Shown here: positions 1-8,789 of the stretch, in pieces | Layout of the letters: each line of letters starts with the position of its first letter | Position numbering within the stretch: position 1 is the stretch's first letter | Source: Paraburkholderia terricola | GTDB lineage: Bacteria > Pseudomonadota > Gammaproteobacteria > Burkholderiales > Burkholderiaceae | Direction of reading: 5' to 3' | Length of the DNA: 64,000 nt | Assembly: GCF_900142195.1 (NCBI RefSeq) | Contig: NZ_FRAB01000004.1 | Span: 186,001 to 250,000 of the forward strand | Notes under the pieces: model-generated | Told to the model about the DNA's origin: nothing | What the model saw: the letters and a program-made list of their open reading frames with translations, nothing else | The model's database searches: none | Made by a program: the position numbers and the translations under genes

Positions 1-1
1 T

Positions 2-325
2 CTCGCGCAGCATTTCGTCTCCGGGGCATTGCACGTCGGCAAGTGGACCTCGATGGAAGACGAGGCGGTGATCGCCGAGCTCACGCAGATTCGCGGCATC
101 GGCCGGTGGACCGCGGAGATGTTCCTGATCTTCAACCTGTCGCGCCCGGACGTCCTGCCGCTCGACGACCTGGGCCTGATCCGCGCGATCAGCGTCAACT
201 ACTTCAGCGGTGAACCGGTTACGCGTAGCGAGGCGCGCGAGGTCGCGGCAAACTGGGAGCCGTGGCGCACCGTTGCCACCTGGTATATGTGGCGTAGTCT
301 TGATCCATTGCCGGTCGATTACTGA
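2..325 (+). CDS. DNA-3-methyladenine glycosylase II (AlkA-type), 3' part only
   Basis: Base-excision-repair glycosylase that removes alkylated purines; the 5' part lies outside the window and the frame is open from base 2. The visible 107 residues contain the helix-hairpin-helix (LTQIRGIGRWTAEMF) followed by the Pro/Asp segment LPLDDLGL, which carries the catalytic Asp of the HhH-GPD superfamily. The tail ends with WRSLDPLPVDY and TGA. An internal TTG at 29 is not a credible start because the HhH-GPD fold needs the missing upstream part. The family call is firm; AlkA versus another HhH-GPD glycosylase cannot be settled without the N-terminus. Confidence 0.8.
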   Translation, partial: LAQHFVSGALHVGKWTSMEDEAVIAELTQIRGIGRWTAEMFLIFNLSRPDVLPLDDLGLIRAISVNYFSGEPVTRSEAREVAANWEPWRTVATWYMWRSLDPLPVDY

Positions 326-350
326 AAAACAGGAAGTGACGCCTTTCAGA

Positions 351-378
351 AACTATCAATTGTAAAAAATTGATAGTT
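351..378. promoter_or_regulatory. Perfect 11-bp AT-rich inverted repeat upstream of accA
   Basis: AACTATCAATT, a 6-base spacer (GTAAAA), then AATTGATAGTT: two perfect 11-base arms. It lies 26 bases after the glycosylase stop and 70 bases before the accA start. There is no GC-rich stem and no T tract, so it does not look like an intrinsic terminator. A candidate -10 (TAGAAT, 410-415) lies about 30 bases downstream, so a protein bound here would sit at or just upstream of the accA promoter. The regulator is unknown. Confidence 0.55.
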
Positions 379-448
379 GCGAGATGGTTTTGATATCGGC
401 GGGCGCGGTTAGAATACGCGCTGCCGGTAAGTCCAAGGATTACAAACA

Positions 449-1420
449 ATGAAGACCACCTTTCTGGATTTCGAACAGCCGATCGCTGAACTCGAAGCGA
501 AGATCGAAGAATTGCGCTTCGTGCAGGACGATTCGGCCGTCGATATTTCGGAAGAGATCGAGCGGCTGTCCAAGAAGAGTCAACAGCTCACCAAGGATCT
601 GTACGCGAACCTCACACCCTGGCAGGTTTCGCAAATCGCCCGCCATCCGCAACGCCCGTACACGTTCGACTACGTGAACGAGCTGTTCACCGACTTCCAT
701 GAGTTGCACGGCGACCGCAATTATGCGGACGACCTGTCGATCGTCGGCGGCCTCGCGCGTTTCAACGGGCAGGCCTGCATGGTGATCGGCCACCAGAAGG
801 GGCGCGACACCAAGGAGCGCGCGCTGCGCAATTTCGGCATGCCGCGTCCCGAGGGCTATCGCAAGGCGGAGCGTCTGATGCGTCTTGCCGAGAAGTTCGG
901 CTTGCCGATCTTCACGTTCATCGACACGCCGGGCGCGTATCCCGGCATCGGCGCGGAAGAGCGCGGCCAGTCCGAAGCGATCGGCCGCAATCTGTACGTG
1001 ATGGCTGAGCTGAAAACGCCGCTGATCGCCACGATCATCGGTGAGGGCGGTTCGGGCGGCGCGCTCGCGATCGCCGTTGGCGACAGTGTGCTGATGCTGC
1101 AATTTTCAACATATTCTGTGATCTCGCCGGAAGGCTGCGCGTCGATTCTGTGGAAGAGCGCCGCCAAGGCGCCCGAGGCGGCGGAAGCGCTCGGCCTGAC
1201 CGCGCATCGTCTGAAGGCGCTCGGCCTGATCGACAAGATCGTCAACGAGCCGCTCGGCGGCGCGCATCGCGATCCGAAGGGCATGGCCGCCATGCTGCGC
1301 CGCGCACTCGCCGACTCGCTGCGCCAGTTCCAGGGCATGAGCATCAACGACCTGCGTCAACGCCGTTTCGAACGGCTGATGTCGTACGGCAAGTTCAAGG
1401 AAACGACGCCGGGTGCCTAA
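449..1420 (+). CDS. accA: Acetyl-CoA carboxylase carboxyltransferase subunit alpha
   Basis: Cytoplasmic subunit of the carboxyltransferase that moves CO2 from carboxybiotin to acetyl-CoA, the first committed step of fatty-acid synthesis; it works as an alpha2beta2 complex with AccD. At 323 residues it has the usual length for the family. It starts [12 protein letters not shown] and shows the crotonase-type core with the glycine-rich [15 protein letters not shown] and the preceding [18 protein letters not shown]. tilS follows 41 bases downstream on the same strand. The fatty-acid gene fabI lies elsewhere in the window and is not linked. The start is the first ATG after a short AT-rich upstream region. 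Confidence 0.97.
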   Translation: MKTTFLDFEQPIAELEAKIEELRFVQDDSAVDISEEIERLSKKSQQLTKDLYANLTPWQVSQIARHPQRPYTFDYVNELFTDFHELHGDRNYADDLSIVGGLARFNGQACMVIGHQKGRDTKERALRNFGMPRPEGYRKAERLMRLAEKFGLPIFTFIDTPGAYPGIGAEERGQSEAIGRNLYVMAELKTPLIATIIGEGGSGGALAIAVGDSVLMLQFSTYSVISPEGCASILWKSAAKAPEAAEALGLTAHRLKALGLIDKIVNEPLGGAHRDPKGMAAMLRRALADSLRQFQGMSINDLRQRRFERLMSYGKFKETTPGA

Positions 1421-1461
1421 GCCCGCGCGCGTTCACTTTCGGCGCTTCGCGCGCTAACGAC

Positions 1462-2916
1462 GTGACCTCCACCGCCGACTCTCCCGCCGACCGCCTCGTT
1501 CTCGATGCGGTCGGCGTTGCGCTGTCCGCGTTGCCTGCAAGCGCGCGCATCGCGGTGGCGTTGAGCGGAGGCGTCGATTCGAGCGTGCTGCTCGATGCGG
1601 TTGTGCGCGTGGCCGGCGCGTCGCGTTGTGTGGCGCTGCACGTGCATCACGGCTTGAGCGCGCGCGCCGACGAATGGCTCGCGCATTGCGAGGCGTTCGC
1701 GCGCGAGCGCGGCGTCGAATTCGAGGCTCAGCGCGTCCAGGTCGCGCACGATTCGGGCGTGAGCGTCGAGGCCGCGGCGCGCGATGCGCGTTATCGTGCG
1801 CTGGACGCCATGTGCGCGGCACGCGGTATTCACTCGCTATGGCTCGCGCAGCACGCGGACGATCAGGCTGAGACCGTCTTGCTGCAACTGCTGCGGGGAG
1901 CGGGCCTCGCGGGTCTCGCGGCGATGGCGCCGGAGTACTTGCCGGCGGGTGCGTCGGCACTGCGCGTGCGGCCTTTGCTTCATCTGCTGCGCGCGCAACT
2001 CGAGCAGTATGCGAACGCTCGCGCGCTGCGCTGGATCGACGACGAATCGAACGCGGATACACGCTACGCTCGCAATGCATTGCGCCATGAAGTGACGCCG
2101 ACGCTGGCCGTCCACTTTCCTGGTTTTCGCGATGCGCTTGCACGCACGGCGGCGCATGCCGCGTCGGCGCAGCGTCTGCTCGACGCGCTCGCGCGCATCG
2201 ACATGGAGACGGCGTCACGCGACGAAGGCCGCGCGCTCGCGCACGACGTGCTGCTCGCGCTCGACGACGATCGCGCGCTCAACCTGATGCGTTACTGGAT
2301 GCGCACGCTAGGACTCGTGGCCGCGTCGAGCGCGCGAGTTGCCGACGCGCTGCGTCAACTGCGCGAAGTGGGTGAAGCGGGCGAAGGGCATAGTCTGCGG
2401 ATCGATCACGCGGGTCATGCGTTGCGCAGTTATCGCGGCCTCGTCTATTGGGAAGCGGGCGATAGCAGCGAACCCGCCGACGAAACCGCGCTCGCCGCGC
2501 GTGCCGTGAGCGAACTAGCGTGGCAAGGGGAGGCGGCCTGGCGCTTGCCGCAATGGCGTGGCACGTTCGTGTTCGCCGATGCCGCTGCTCCTACCGATGC
2601 CGCGGCAACTCAGGACGACACCGACACGATTCCCACAAGCGTTTTGCGCCGCGCTGTGTTGAGCGTGCGCCCGCGCAGTGGCGGTGAGCGCATGCGCAAA
2701 GGCGCTTTACCGGACGCGCCGAGCCGGACCTTGAAGAACCTGTTCCAGGAGCGCGGCATTCCCGCGTGGAAACGCGACGTGCCACTGCTTTACGTCGGCG
2801 ACGAATTGCTGTTCGTGCCCTTGCTCGGAGTCAACCGCGCGGCCTTGCCTGAAGACGCGAACGTGGCTGAACCGCGCGTCACGATCATGTGGCGCGAAGA
2901 CCTGCTGCTTGCCTGA
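1462..2916 (+). CDS. tilS: tRNA(Ile)-lysidine synthetase
   Basis: Modifies the wobble C of the tRNA-Ile CAU anticodon to lysidine with ATP and lysine, so that the tRNA reads AUA. The PP-loop ATPase motif SGGVDSS is near residue 35, followed by HVHHGLS and LAQHADDQAET, all typical of TilS. The C-terminal half is the weakly conserved tRNA-binding domain ending in a TilS-C segment (RTLKNLFQERGIPAWKRD). The chosen start is GTG 1462 (VTSTADSPADR), which leaves a 41-base gap after accA; the frame is open further upstream but that part runs inside accA. 484 residues, slightly long but normal for Burkholderiales. Confidence 0.93.
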   Translation: MTSTADSPADRLVLDAVGVALSALPASARIAVALSGGVDSSVLLDAVVRVAGASRCVALHVHHGLSARADEWLAHCEAFARERGVEFEAQRVQVAHDSGVSVEAAARDARYRALDAMCAARGIHSLWLAQHADDQAETVLLQLLRGAGLAGLAAMAPEYLPAGASALRVRPLLHLLRAQLEQYANARALRWIDDESNADTRYARNALRHEVTPTLAVHFPGFRDALARTAAHAASAQRLLDALARIDMETASRDEGRALAHDVLLALDDDRALNLMRYWMRTLGLVAASSARVADALRQLREVGEAGEGHSLRIDHAGHALRSYRGLVYWEAGDSSEPADETALAARAVSELAWQGEAAWRLPQWRGTFVFADAAAPTDAAATQDDTDTIPTSVLRRAVLSVRPRSGGERMRKGALPDAPSRTLKNLFQERGIPAWKRDVPLLYVGDELLFVPLLGVNRAALPEDANVAEPRVTIMWREDLLLA

Positions 2917-3292
2917 CCGGCCGGTCGGACATCCCGGTTGTCGCTGCGACGGATCCCGAAACAGGGCGCAAAACCGCATGAAATAAGCCTTTGCAGCCCG
3001 TATTCCGAGTCTCGCGACGGCCGTTTCGGCTTGTCTTTTTACGCCCGATCGGGTACTTTAGCTTGTTTGCCCGGCCCGCTTTTGCCGTCGCTTTTGTCGT
3101 TTTGCCGATCGTGTTGCGTAGTTTCCGGTAAGCCATTAGCGATCATTCACGGGCAAATCCGCGCGTGCTGCACGCGCGCTGCATCTACGCCGCCACACAC
3201 TTTGCCGTCGTTCCAGAAACGTTGCGCTGTCGTGCTTGTGTGCGGTCGTCTCCAGCGCGCCAGCGCGGTTTCTCCTCCAGTTCAGAACGACA
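2917..3292 (+). other. Gene-free region between tilS and lysC
   Basis: 376 bases without a supportable gene. Weak elements only: a small hairpin GCCG-TTT-CGGC (3020-3030) followed by a T-rich stretch that could be a poor terminator for tilS, and a 10-base palindrome CCCGATCGGG (3044-3053). I see no lysine riboswitch-like fold by eye and no convincing -35/-10 pair. The lysC promoter must lie here or further upstream. Confidence 0.5.
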
Positions 3293-4543
3293 ATGGCACT
3301 CATCGTACATAAATACGGCGGCACCTCGATGGGCTCGGTCGAGCGCATCAAGAACGTCGCCAGGCGCGTAGCGAAATGGCACAAGGCCGGCCACAAGATG
3401 GTCGTCGTGCCGTCGGCAATGTCCGGCGAAACGAACCGCTTGCTCGGTCTCGCGAAAGAAATCACCGGCCAGCCGAGCCCGCGCGAACTCGACATGATCG
3501 CCGCCACCGGCGAGCAGGTCAGCTCCGGTCTGCTCGCCATCGCGCTGCAGGAAGCCGGCGTCGAGGCGGTCAGCTACGCCGGCTGGCAAGTGCCGGTCAA
3601 GACGGATAGCGCGTTCACTAAAGCGCGCATCAGCGAAATCGACGGCGAGCGCGTGCTGCGCGATCTCGACGCGGGCAAGGTGGTGGTGATCACGGGCTTT
3701 CAGGGCATCGACCCCGACGGTCATATCACCACGCTCGGCCGCGGCGGTTCGGACACGTCGGCGGTCGCGGTCGCGGCTGCGTTGAAAGCCGATGAGTGCC
3801 TGATTTATACGGACGTCGACGGGGTCTACACGACCGACCCGCGGGTGGTGGAAGAAGCGCGTCGCCTCAATCGCGTGACGTTCGAAGAAATGCTGGAAAT
3901 GGCCAGTTTGGGTTCAAAGGTGCTGCAGATCCGCTCGGTGGAATTCGCCGGCAAATACAAGGTTAAGACGCGCGTGCTGTCGAGCCTGACCGATCCGCTG
4001 ATACCGCTCGACGCTGAAATGAAGTCGGGCACCCTGATTACTTTTGAAGAAGACGAGACCATGGAAAAAGCAGTCATCTCGGGCATCGCGTTTCAGCGCG
4101 ACGAAGCTCGCATCGCCGTGATGGGTGTGCCCGACAAGCCGGGCATCGCGTATCAGATTCTCGGTCCGGTGGCGGACGCGAATATCGACGTCGACATGAT
4201 CATCCAGAACCAGAGCGTCGAAGGCAAAACGGCTTTCACGTTCACGGTCGGCCGCGGCGACTATCAGCGCGCGATGGATATCCTCACCGGCCAGGTGAAG
4301 GGTCATGTGCAGGCCGAGCAGGTGCTGGGCGACCCGAAAGTGTCGAAGGTTTCGGTGGTCGGCGTCGGCATGCGTTCGCACGTGGGTATCGCTAGCACGA
4401 TGTTCCGCACGCTGTCGGAAGAGGGCATCAACATCCAGATGATTTCGACCTCCGAAATCAAGATTTCGGTGCTGATCGACGAGAAGTACATGGAACTCGC
4501 CGTGCGCGCGCTGCATAAGGCATTCGAACTGGATCAGGCGTAA
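3293..4543 (+). CDS. lysC: Aspartokinase
   Basis: Phosphorylates L-aspartate with ATP, the entry step to lysine, threonine and methionine and to diaminopimelate. It has 416 residues, the normal length of a monofunctional proteobacterial enzyme. The N-terminal amino-acid-kinase domain opens with IVHKYGGTSMGS and contains TTLGRGGSDTSA for substrate binding. The C-terminal third (from about residue 265) holds two ACT domains, for example VMGVPDKPGIAYQIL and VSVVGVGMRSHVGIASTMF, which bind feedback amino acids. ATG 3293 is used because the residues before it in the same frame are not family-like. A tRNA-Ser gene follows. Confidence 0.97.
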   Translation: MALIVHKYGGTSMGSVERIKNVARRVAKWHKAGHKMVVVPSAMSGETNRLLGLAKEITGQPSPRELDMIAATGEQVSSGLLAIALQEAGVEAVSYAGWQVPVKTDSAFTKARISEIDGERVLRDLDAGKVVVITGFQGIDPDGHITTLGRGGSDTSAVAVAAALKADECLIYTDVDGVYTTDPRVVEEARRLNRVTFEEMLEMASLGSKVLQIRSVEFAGKYKVKTRVLSSLTDPLIPLDAEMKSGTLITFEEDETMEKAVISGIAFQRDEARIAVMGVPDKPGIAYQILGPVADANIDVDMIIQNQSVEGKTAFTFTVGRGDYQRAMDILTGQVKGHVQAEQVLGDPKVSKVSVVGVGMRSHVGIASTMFRTLSEEGINIQMISTSEIKISVLIDEKYMELAVRALHKAFELDQA

Positions 4544-4664
4544 TTTGCCGGCAACCGCGAGGCGCACGAACACGCCGCTTTGGTGGTTTCTGCGGTGCGC
4601 GCGGCCAATGTGAACGAATTGCGTTGGCGGTGACGAATCTGGCACGAAAACTGTGCGGTAGACA

Positions 4665-4693
4665 TTGACCTTCGCGGTTCGGCCCGCTATTAT
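4665..4693 (+). promoter_or_regulatory. Sigma-70 promoter of tRNA-Ser
   Basis: TTGACC (4665-4670), 17-base spacer, TATTAT (4688-4693), ending 42 bases before the mature tRNA 5' end. Both hexamers are five-sixths consensus and the spacing is ideal. Confidence 0.75.
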
Positions 4694-4735
4694 CTTGGCT
4701 TCGTCGCGCTGACTCCCTGCGCGACCGAAAGTTTG

Positions 4736-4829
4736 GGAGACGTGGCCGAGAGGTCGAAGGCACTCCCCTGCTAAGGGAGCATCTGGGCCAAAACCTGGAT
4801 CGAGGGTTCGAATCCCTCCGTCTCCGCCA
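4736..4829 (+). tRNA. tRNA-Ser(GCU)
   Basis: A 94-base class II tRNA with encoded CCA. The acceptor stem GGAGACG pairs with CGTCTCC, followed by discriminator G. The anticodon arm CTCCC-CTGCTAA-GGGAG has anticodon GCT, which reads AGC/AGU. There is a long variable arm and a T arm GAGGGTTCGAATCCCTC. It follows lysC and is closed by the terminator at 4839. Confidence 0.97.
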
Positions 4830-4838
4830 AAGCGGAAC

Positions 4839-4876
4839 AAAAAGCCCCGTAAGTCTAACCGCTTACGGGGCTTTTT
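4839..4876. terminator. Rho-independent terminator after tRNA-Ser
   Basis: A 15-base perfect stem AAAAAGCCCCGTAAG / CTTACGGGGCTTTTT with an 8-base loop. The A tract on one side and T tract on the other make it usable in both directions. Confidence 0.93.
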
Positions 4877-5008
4877 CCTTTTGTGGTCCGCCGATGGGTT
4901 CCATCAGTTCGGCTGGTGCTGTAAAAAATAAAGCGTCCCTTCGTTGCCGACTCAGCGCTGCCCGGTAACAGACATTACAATCCCGTTCCATTAACCCGGG
5001 GGCACAAA

Positions 5009-5119
5009 ATGAAAATCGCGATTATCTGTCTCGCCTTGTGTTTGAGCGGTTGCGCTAGCTGGAGCAAGCAACCGACCATTGGCGGATATTCGGTCGGCAT
5101 TTGCTGCGTCAGCAACTGA
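5009..5119 (+). CDS. Small predicted lipoprotein (36 aa)
   Basis: A short frame starting ATG 5009 that encodes a signal peptide MKIAIICLALCLSGC with a clear lipobox LSGC at Cys15, then a 21-residue mature part ASWSKQPTIGGYSVGICCVSN with a CC pair. This resembles the very small secreted lipoproteins of the entericidin size class, but no family match is claimed. A G-rich stretch lies just upstream as a weak ribosome-binding site. It sits alone between the tRNA terminator and the convergent DUF305 gene. The lipobox in so short a frame argues for a real gene; codon evidence is too small to prove it. Confidence 0.5.
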   Translation: MKIAIICLALCLSGCASWSKQPTIGGYSVGICCVSN

Positions 5120-5176
5120 CGACAGCCTGAGCGGGAAAATAGCGCGTGGACAGCGTTGGAGGATGACGCGGTTTCG

Positions 5177-5575
5177 TCACTTCCCGCCGTGCTTCGCCTG
5201 CCACCGTTGCATGAACGCGATTTCATCATGCTGCGCCTTGATGATGTTCTTTGCCAGGCGCCTCAGCTCGGGATCCTTGCCATATTTCAACTGCACCTTG
5301 GCCATCTCGATGGCGCCTTCGTGGTGCGGAATCATATGCGACACGAAGTCCTTATCGGCATCTCCGGTATAGGGCGGCGAGCTCATCTTCGCCATCATCT
5401 CCTTGTCCGCTTTCTCGAAGGCCGAGGTCGAGGAATTCGAGCCTGCATCCGCGGAGGCGGACATATCCATCCCGTGCATCGATGCGCCTTGTTGCGCGGA
5501 GACGGAAAATGTCGCGACGCCGAATGCCAGGCCCATGCAAAGAGATACGGTGCGAAGGACGTAAAGCTTTTTCAT
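5177..5575 (-). CDS. DUF305 family periplasmic protein
   Basis: 132-residue secreted protein, last gene of the left-pointing copper group. The signal peptide ends near FSVSAQQ. The mature part has the DUF305 (ferritin-like helical) signature DFVSHMIPHHEGAIEMAK, plus a second His/Glu-bearing helix AQHDEIAFMQRWQ, and a Met/His-rich linker MHGMDM. DUF305 proteins often occur with copper-resistance genes; His and Met side chains suggest metal binding, but no enzymatic role is known to me. The start MKKLYVLRT is set by AAGGAG eight bases upstream. It follows the copper chaperone by 53 bases. Confidence 0.85.
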   Translation of the reverse strand: MKKLYVLRTVSLCMGLAFGVATFSVSAQQGASMHGMDMSASADAGSNSSTSAFEKADKEMMAKMSSPPYTGDADKDFVSHMIPHHEGAIEMAKVQLKYGKDPELRRLAKNIIKAQHDEIAFMQRWQAKHGGK

Positions 5576-5628
5576 CTTCAAACTCCTTGGATGAGTCATT
5601 TTCAGCACGCGTGGCGCTGATGCCGATG

Positions 5629-5826
5629 CTACGCGCCGAGCGTCGGATGAAATCCCGCCTCTTCGATCACGGCGAGCAGACGCTCGGGTGGCAACGCCGA
5701 ATCGATTTTCACGACTTTGGCGGCGACATCGATCTCGAGCTTCGCTGCGGGATCGGCATGAGTGACCGCGCGGGTGATCGAATTGGCGCATCCGCCGCAT
5801 GACATGTCCTTCACCTGGAATTCCAT
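5629..5826 (-). CDS. Heavy-metal-associated (HMA) domain copper chaperone, CopZ-like
   Basis: 65-residue cytoplasmic ferredoxin-like metal chaperone. The metal site is MSCGGC at residues 8-13, a CxxC variant typical of the short Burkholderia CopZ proteins. The rest (ITRAVTHADPAAKLEIDV, IEEAGFHPTLGA) follows the HMA beta-alpha-beta pattern. It probably carries Cu(I) in the cytoplasm; no P-type ATPase partner is present in this window. It lies 81 bases after the sensor kinase gene, so it is likely under the same two-component control. Confidence 0.9.
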   Translation of the reverse strand: MEFQVKDMSCGGCANSITRAVTHADPAAKLEIDVAAKVVKIDSALPPERLLAVIEEAGFHPTLGA

Positions 5827-5907
5827 TTTTTTGCTCCGGTAATCAAACAGAACACTCAGTTTGAACCTTCCCACGACGGTAAAGTCAAGCAGCCGCGCGC
5901 GTCGCAT

Positions 5908-7320
5908 TCAGACCGCAATCTCCCGCCGAAAATACAGCGTGAAGGTCGTGCGATCAACTGAACTCGCGACGTCGACCTTGCCGCGATGCAATTCCATGAT
6001 CGACTTGACGATGGCAAGACCCAAGCCCGCATTGCGCGCCGAACCGTGCCGCGCGGCATCGACCCGATAGAAGCGCTCGAAAATCCGGTCGGCATGTTCC
6101 TGAGGAATCGCCGGCCCATGATTGGCGACTTCGATCGCGACATATTTCGGCGAATCGTACAAGCTGAGTTCAACCGCGGTCCCGGCAAACGCATGGTCGA
6201 GCGCGTTCGATATCAGGTTGCTCACTGCGCGGCGCAAGAGCGTCGCGTCCGCGAACAGCCGAGCGTTCCCTTGCACGACGAAATGCACACCCGCTTCCTC
6301 GGCGAGTCCCTGGAAATAAGACGCGAGCCGGCGCAATTCGCTTTCGGCGTCGAGTTCCACCATCTTGATGTGCTGCTGCGCGTTGTCCGTGCGCGCGAGA
6401 AACAGCATGCTCTCGATCATCCGTTGAAGCCGCTCGCATTCCTCGATATTCGAGTCGATGAGCGCTTCGTATTCGTCGGTGGTTCGGGGGCGCGACAACG
6501 TGATTTGCGACGAACTGATCACGTTGGCGAGCGGTGTGCGCATGTCGTGCGCGAGGTCGGACGAAAACTGCGAGAGACGCACGAACGCGCGTTCGAGACG
6601 GTCGAGCATGCGATTGACGGAGAACGCGATGTCCTGAAGCTCGATCGGTCCTCCCTGAATATCCAGCCGCTCGCTCAGATTGTGAGCCTCGATGCGCGAG
6701 GTTTGCCTCCCGATGCTTTTGACCGGTGAAAAGCCGCGCCGCGCGACCGCATAACCCAACGCGCCGACCAGCGCCGCCCCGACCGCGACCGCCAGCCAGA
6801 TGTCGATCCGATAGCTTTCCAGGAGCGATTGCCGTTCGGCGGCCGCGCGAACCAGCAGCACGTGAACCGATTCGCCGGACGGCAGCGTTTCGTCGGCGAA
6901 TACGCAGCGCGCCGGACCGATGCCGGCCGGCCCGCAGGTGTACGGTTCGTTCGCACGATGCGCGGCGGGCGCAAGCCAGAGGTTCGCCGACGGCTCGTCG
7001 GAATGCTGAAGGAGGAGCGTGCCTCGCCGGTCGAAAATGGCGAGATAGACGCCCGGATGAGACAGCAACACCTCGTGGAACACGGACGGGTTACCCCGCA
7101 AGGCCCGAGTTGAACCGGCGTCTCGCGCCAACTGTAGAAACTGGCTGAGCTTGCCGGTGATTTCGATGTCATCGCGTCGTTGCAACTCGGTCGACAGCGC
7201 GTTGTACAGGAATGCACCCGTCAGCGCGAACACCACGATCGCGGCGGCGGAGAAAGCGAGCGTCAACCGTTTCAGCAACGAATAGGAACGGGGCGAACGA
7301 CGGCCGGCCACCGTCGTCAC
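5908..7320 (-). CDS. Heavy-metal sensor histidine kinase (CusS/CopS/IrlS type)
   Basis: 470-residue inner-membrane sensor. A first membrane helix is at about residues 19-40 and a second at about 174-195, enclosing a periplasmic sensor loop that holds Cys129 and Cys139. HAMP-like region follows, then the H box [12 protein letters not shown] with His258, N box [10 protein letters not shown], and the G box [10 protein letters not shown]. The GTG start overlaps the response-regulator stop (GTGA), so the two are translationally coupled. The adjoining copper genes on both sides make copper or silver the likely signal. Confidence 0.92.
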   Translation of the reverse strand: MTTVAGRRSPRSYSLLKRLTLAFSAAAIVVFALTGAFLYNALSTELQRRDDIEITGKLSQFLQLARDAGSTRALRGNPSVFHEVLLSHPGVYLAIFDRRGTLLLQHSDEPSANLWLAPAAHRANEPYTCGPAGIGPARCVFADETLPSGESVHVLLVRAAAERQSLLESYRIDIWLAVAVGAALVGALGYAVARRGFSPVKSIGRQTSRIEAHNLSERLDIQGGPIELQDIAFSVNRMLDRLERAFVRLSQFSSDLAHDMRTPLANVISSSQITLSRPRTTDEYEALIDSNIEECERLQRMIESMLFLARTDNAQQHIKMVELDAESELRRLASYFQGLAEEAGVHFVVQGNARLFADATLLRRAVSNLISNALDHAFAGTAVELSLYDSPKYVAIEVANHGPAIPQEHADRIFERFYRVDAARHGSARNAGLGLAIVKSIMELHRGKVDVASSVDRTTFTLYFRREIAV

Positions 7321-7988
7321 GAGCGGTCCTCGAGCACATAACCCATGCCCCGCACGGTGTGCAGCAGTTTCTTGTCGAACGAGTTGTCGATCTTGGCGCG
7401 CACGCGTTTCACGGCTACGTCCACCACGTTGGTGTCGCTGTCGAAGTTCATGTCCCAGATCTGCGACGTGATGAACGTGCGCGTGAGCACCTCGCCCTGG
7501 CGTTCGGCCAGCAACTGAAGCAGCGCGAACTCCTGGGCGGTGAGGTCGATGCGAGTGCCTCCCCGATGGACCCGGCGCTTGATCAGATCCACTTCCAGGT
7601 CGGCAATGAGCAGCACGTCGCGCGCGCCACGCGGTGCGCGTCGCAACAGCGAGCGGATGCGAGCGAGAAACTCCGCATAGGCGAAGGGCTTCGAGAGGTA
7701 GTCGTCGGCGCCGAGTTCGAGGCCTTCGACCTTGTCTTCCACCGTGTCTCGCGCCGTCAGGAGCAGAACGGGCGTTTGCTTCTGTTCCCGCAGCCGCTTG
7801 AGCACCTGGAAACCATTCAGCTCAGGCAGCATCACGTCGAGCACGATCAGATCGAAGTCTTCGTGCAAGGCGAGAAAGAGGCCGTCCTTGCCATTGTCGG
7901 CGAGGTCGACCGTGTAGCTTGCCTCCGTCAGCCCCTTGCGGAGATAGGACGCCATTTTCGGTTCGTCTTCGACTATGAGTATCCGCAT
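7317..7988 (-). CDS. Heavy-metal response regulator (CusR/CopR/IrlR type)
   Basis: 223-residue OmpR/PhoB-family activator. Receiver domain at 1-115 with the acidic pocket (VEDE) and phosphoacceptor Asp51 in [10 protein letters not shown]; a DNA-binding winged helix occupies roughly 125-223 ([35 protein letters not shown]). The start [11 protein letters not shown] is family-typical. It is divergent from the structural copper genes, and the 302-base gap between them contains a candidate binding box at 8097-8118. It probably activates both directions in response to excess periplasmic copper. Confidence 0.92.
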   Translation of the reverse strand: MRILIVEDEPKMASYLRKGLTEASYTVDLADNGKDGLFLALHEDFDLIVLDVMLPELNGFQVLKRLREQKQTPVLLLTARDTVEDKVEGLELGADDYLSKPFAYAEFLARIRSLLRRAPRGARDVLLIADLEVDLIKRRVHRGGTRIDLTAQEFALLQLLAERQGEVLTRTFITSQIWDMNFDSDTNVVDVAVKRVRAKIDNSFDKKLLHTVRGMGYVLEDRS

Positions 7989-8290
7989 GGCAGGTGGTGG
8001 TGTAGTAGGTATGTGCCGGTCGCCGGTCGCCGGTTCCGACACGACGAGTCTAGTGCACGCAGCGTAGTGGGCGAAAGGTGGATCGAACATGGCGGCAAAA
8101 TGACAGTTTGTTCATCTTCGATCGAGTCTGAAAATTTGGTCATGTTGCAGCCATGCCGTCGTCACGCTGACGCAATTAAGCTTCGAGGCGTATCTGCGTT
8201 GAGCCGTTGCCGCTTTTCCTGCGCGACGGCCGTATCAGCACCGATTCCAGCCTTACGGCCCTCCCAAACTGCGTGCTAGACTCCATTTCC
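7989..8290. promoter_or_regulatory. Divergent control region of the copper locus
   Basis: 302 bases between the response regulator (left) and the first structural gene (right). It holds the candidate box AAAATGACAGTTTGTTCATCTT near 8097-8118, which resembles the CusR/CopR-type box AAAATGACA-N-TGTCATTTT in its left half and partly in its right half. No clear -35/-10 pair can be read for either direction. No coding sequence is supportable. Confidence 0.45.
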
Positions 8291-8701
8291 ATGTCGTATT
8301 GGCGCAAACTCTTCGTCATCGTGCTGCTCATGCTAAGCCTTCCGGTTCAGGCGTTCGCGGCCGTCTCCCTGAAATGCGAGTCATCGCATATCAGGAGCGA
8401 AGTTGCGCCCATGCAGCATGCCGAGATGGACGCCCCCGCTCACGATCATCATATGCATGAGCTGACGATGGCCGACGGCGGCGATCACGACGATCACGGC
8501 CACCAACACCGCGGCGCGCCTCATGCGCACAGTTGCGGGACCTGCGCGTCCTGCTGTCTGGGCGTCGGCTTGCTTGCGCTTCCCGCCGTGGCGGCGCCCG
8601 CCGGCATCGCTCACTTCGCGGTTCCTCTTCCTCCCTCGGTCCACGTCGCGTCGTTTCTGACGAGCGGCATCGAACGACCTCCCCGCATCTCCCTCGTCTA
8701 G
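8291..8701 (+). CDS. His-rich secreted or membrane protein of the copper locus, function unknown
   Basis: 136 residues starting MSYWRKLFVIVLLML, an N-terminal signal peptide or anchor ending near VQAFAA. The middle (residues about 40-80) is crowded with His, Asp and Met (HDHHMHEL, GGDHDDHGHQHRGAPHAH), then comes a CGTCASCC cluster and a hydrophobic segment GVGLLALPAVAAPAG. Such His/Cys-rich small proteins often sit at the head of copper or cobalt/zinc/cadmium efflux operons. I infer metal binding in the periplasm; no enzyme domain is visible. The call is a description, not a family assignment. Confidence 0.75.
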   Translation: MSYWRKLFVIVLLMLSLPVQAFAAVSLKCESSHIRSEVAPMQHAEMDAPAHDHHMHELTMADGGDHDDHGHQHRGAPHAHSCGTCASCCLGVGLLALPAVAAPAGIAHFAVPLPPSVHVASFLTSGIERPPRISLV

Positions 8702-8789
8702 CCCTTCGTCGCGGCCTCGGCTGCGATGCGCAATTTCGTCCTGAAGGCCGTGCTTCGGCCATCCAGGTGACTGACGACGAGAAAAAATC

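Noticed and set aside
3044..3053. CCCGATCGGG palindrome as a lysC operator
   Set aside because: A 10-base GC-rich palindrome is expected by chance in this composition; there is no second copy and no nearby promoter.
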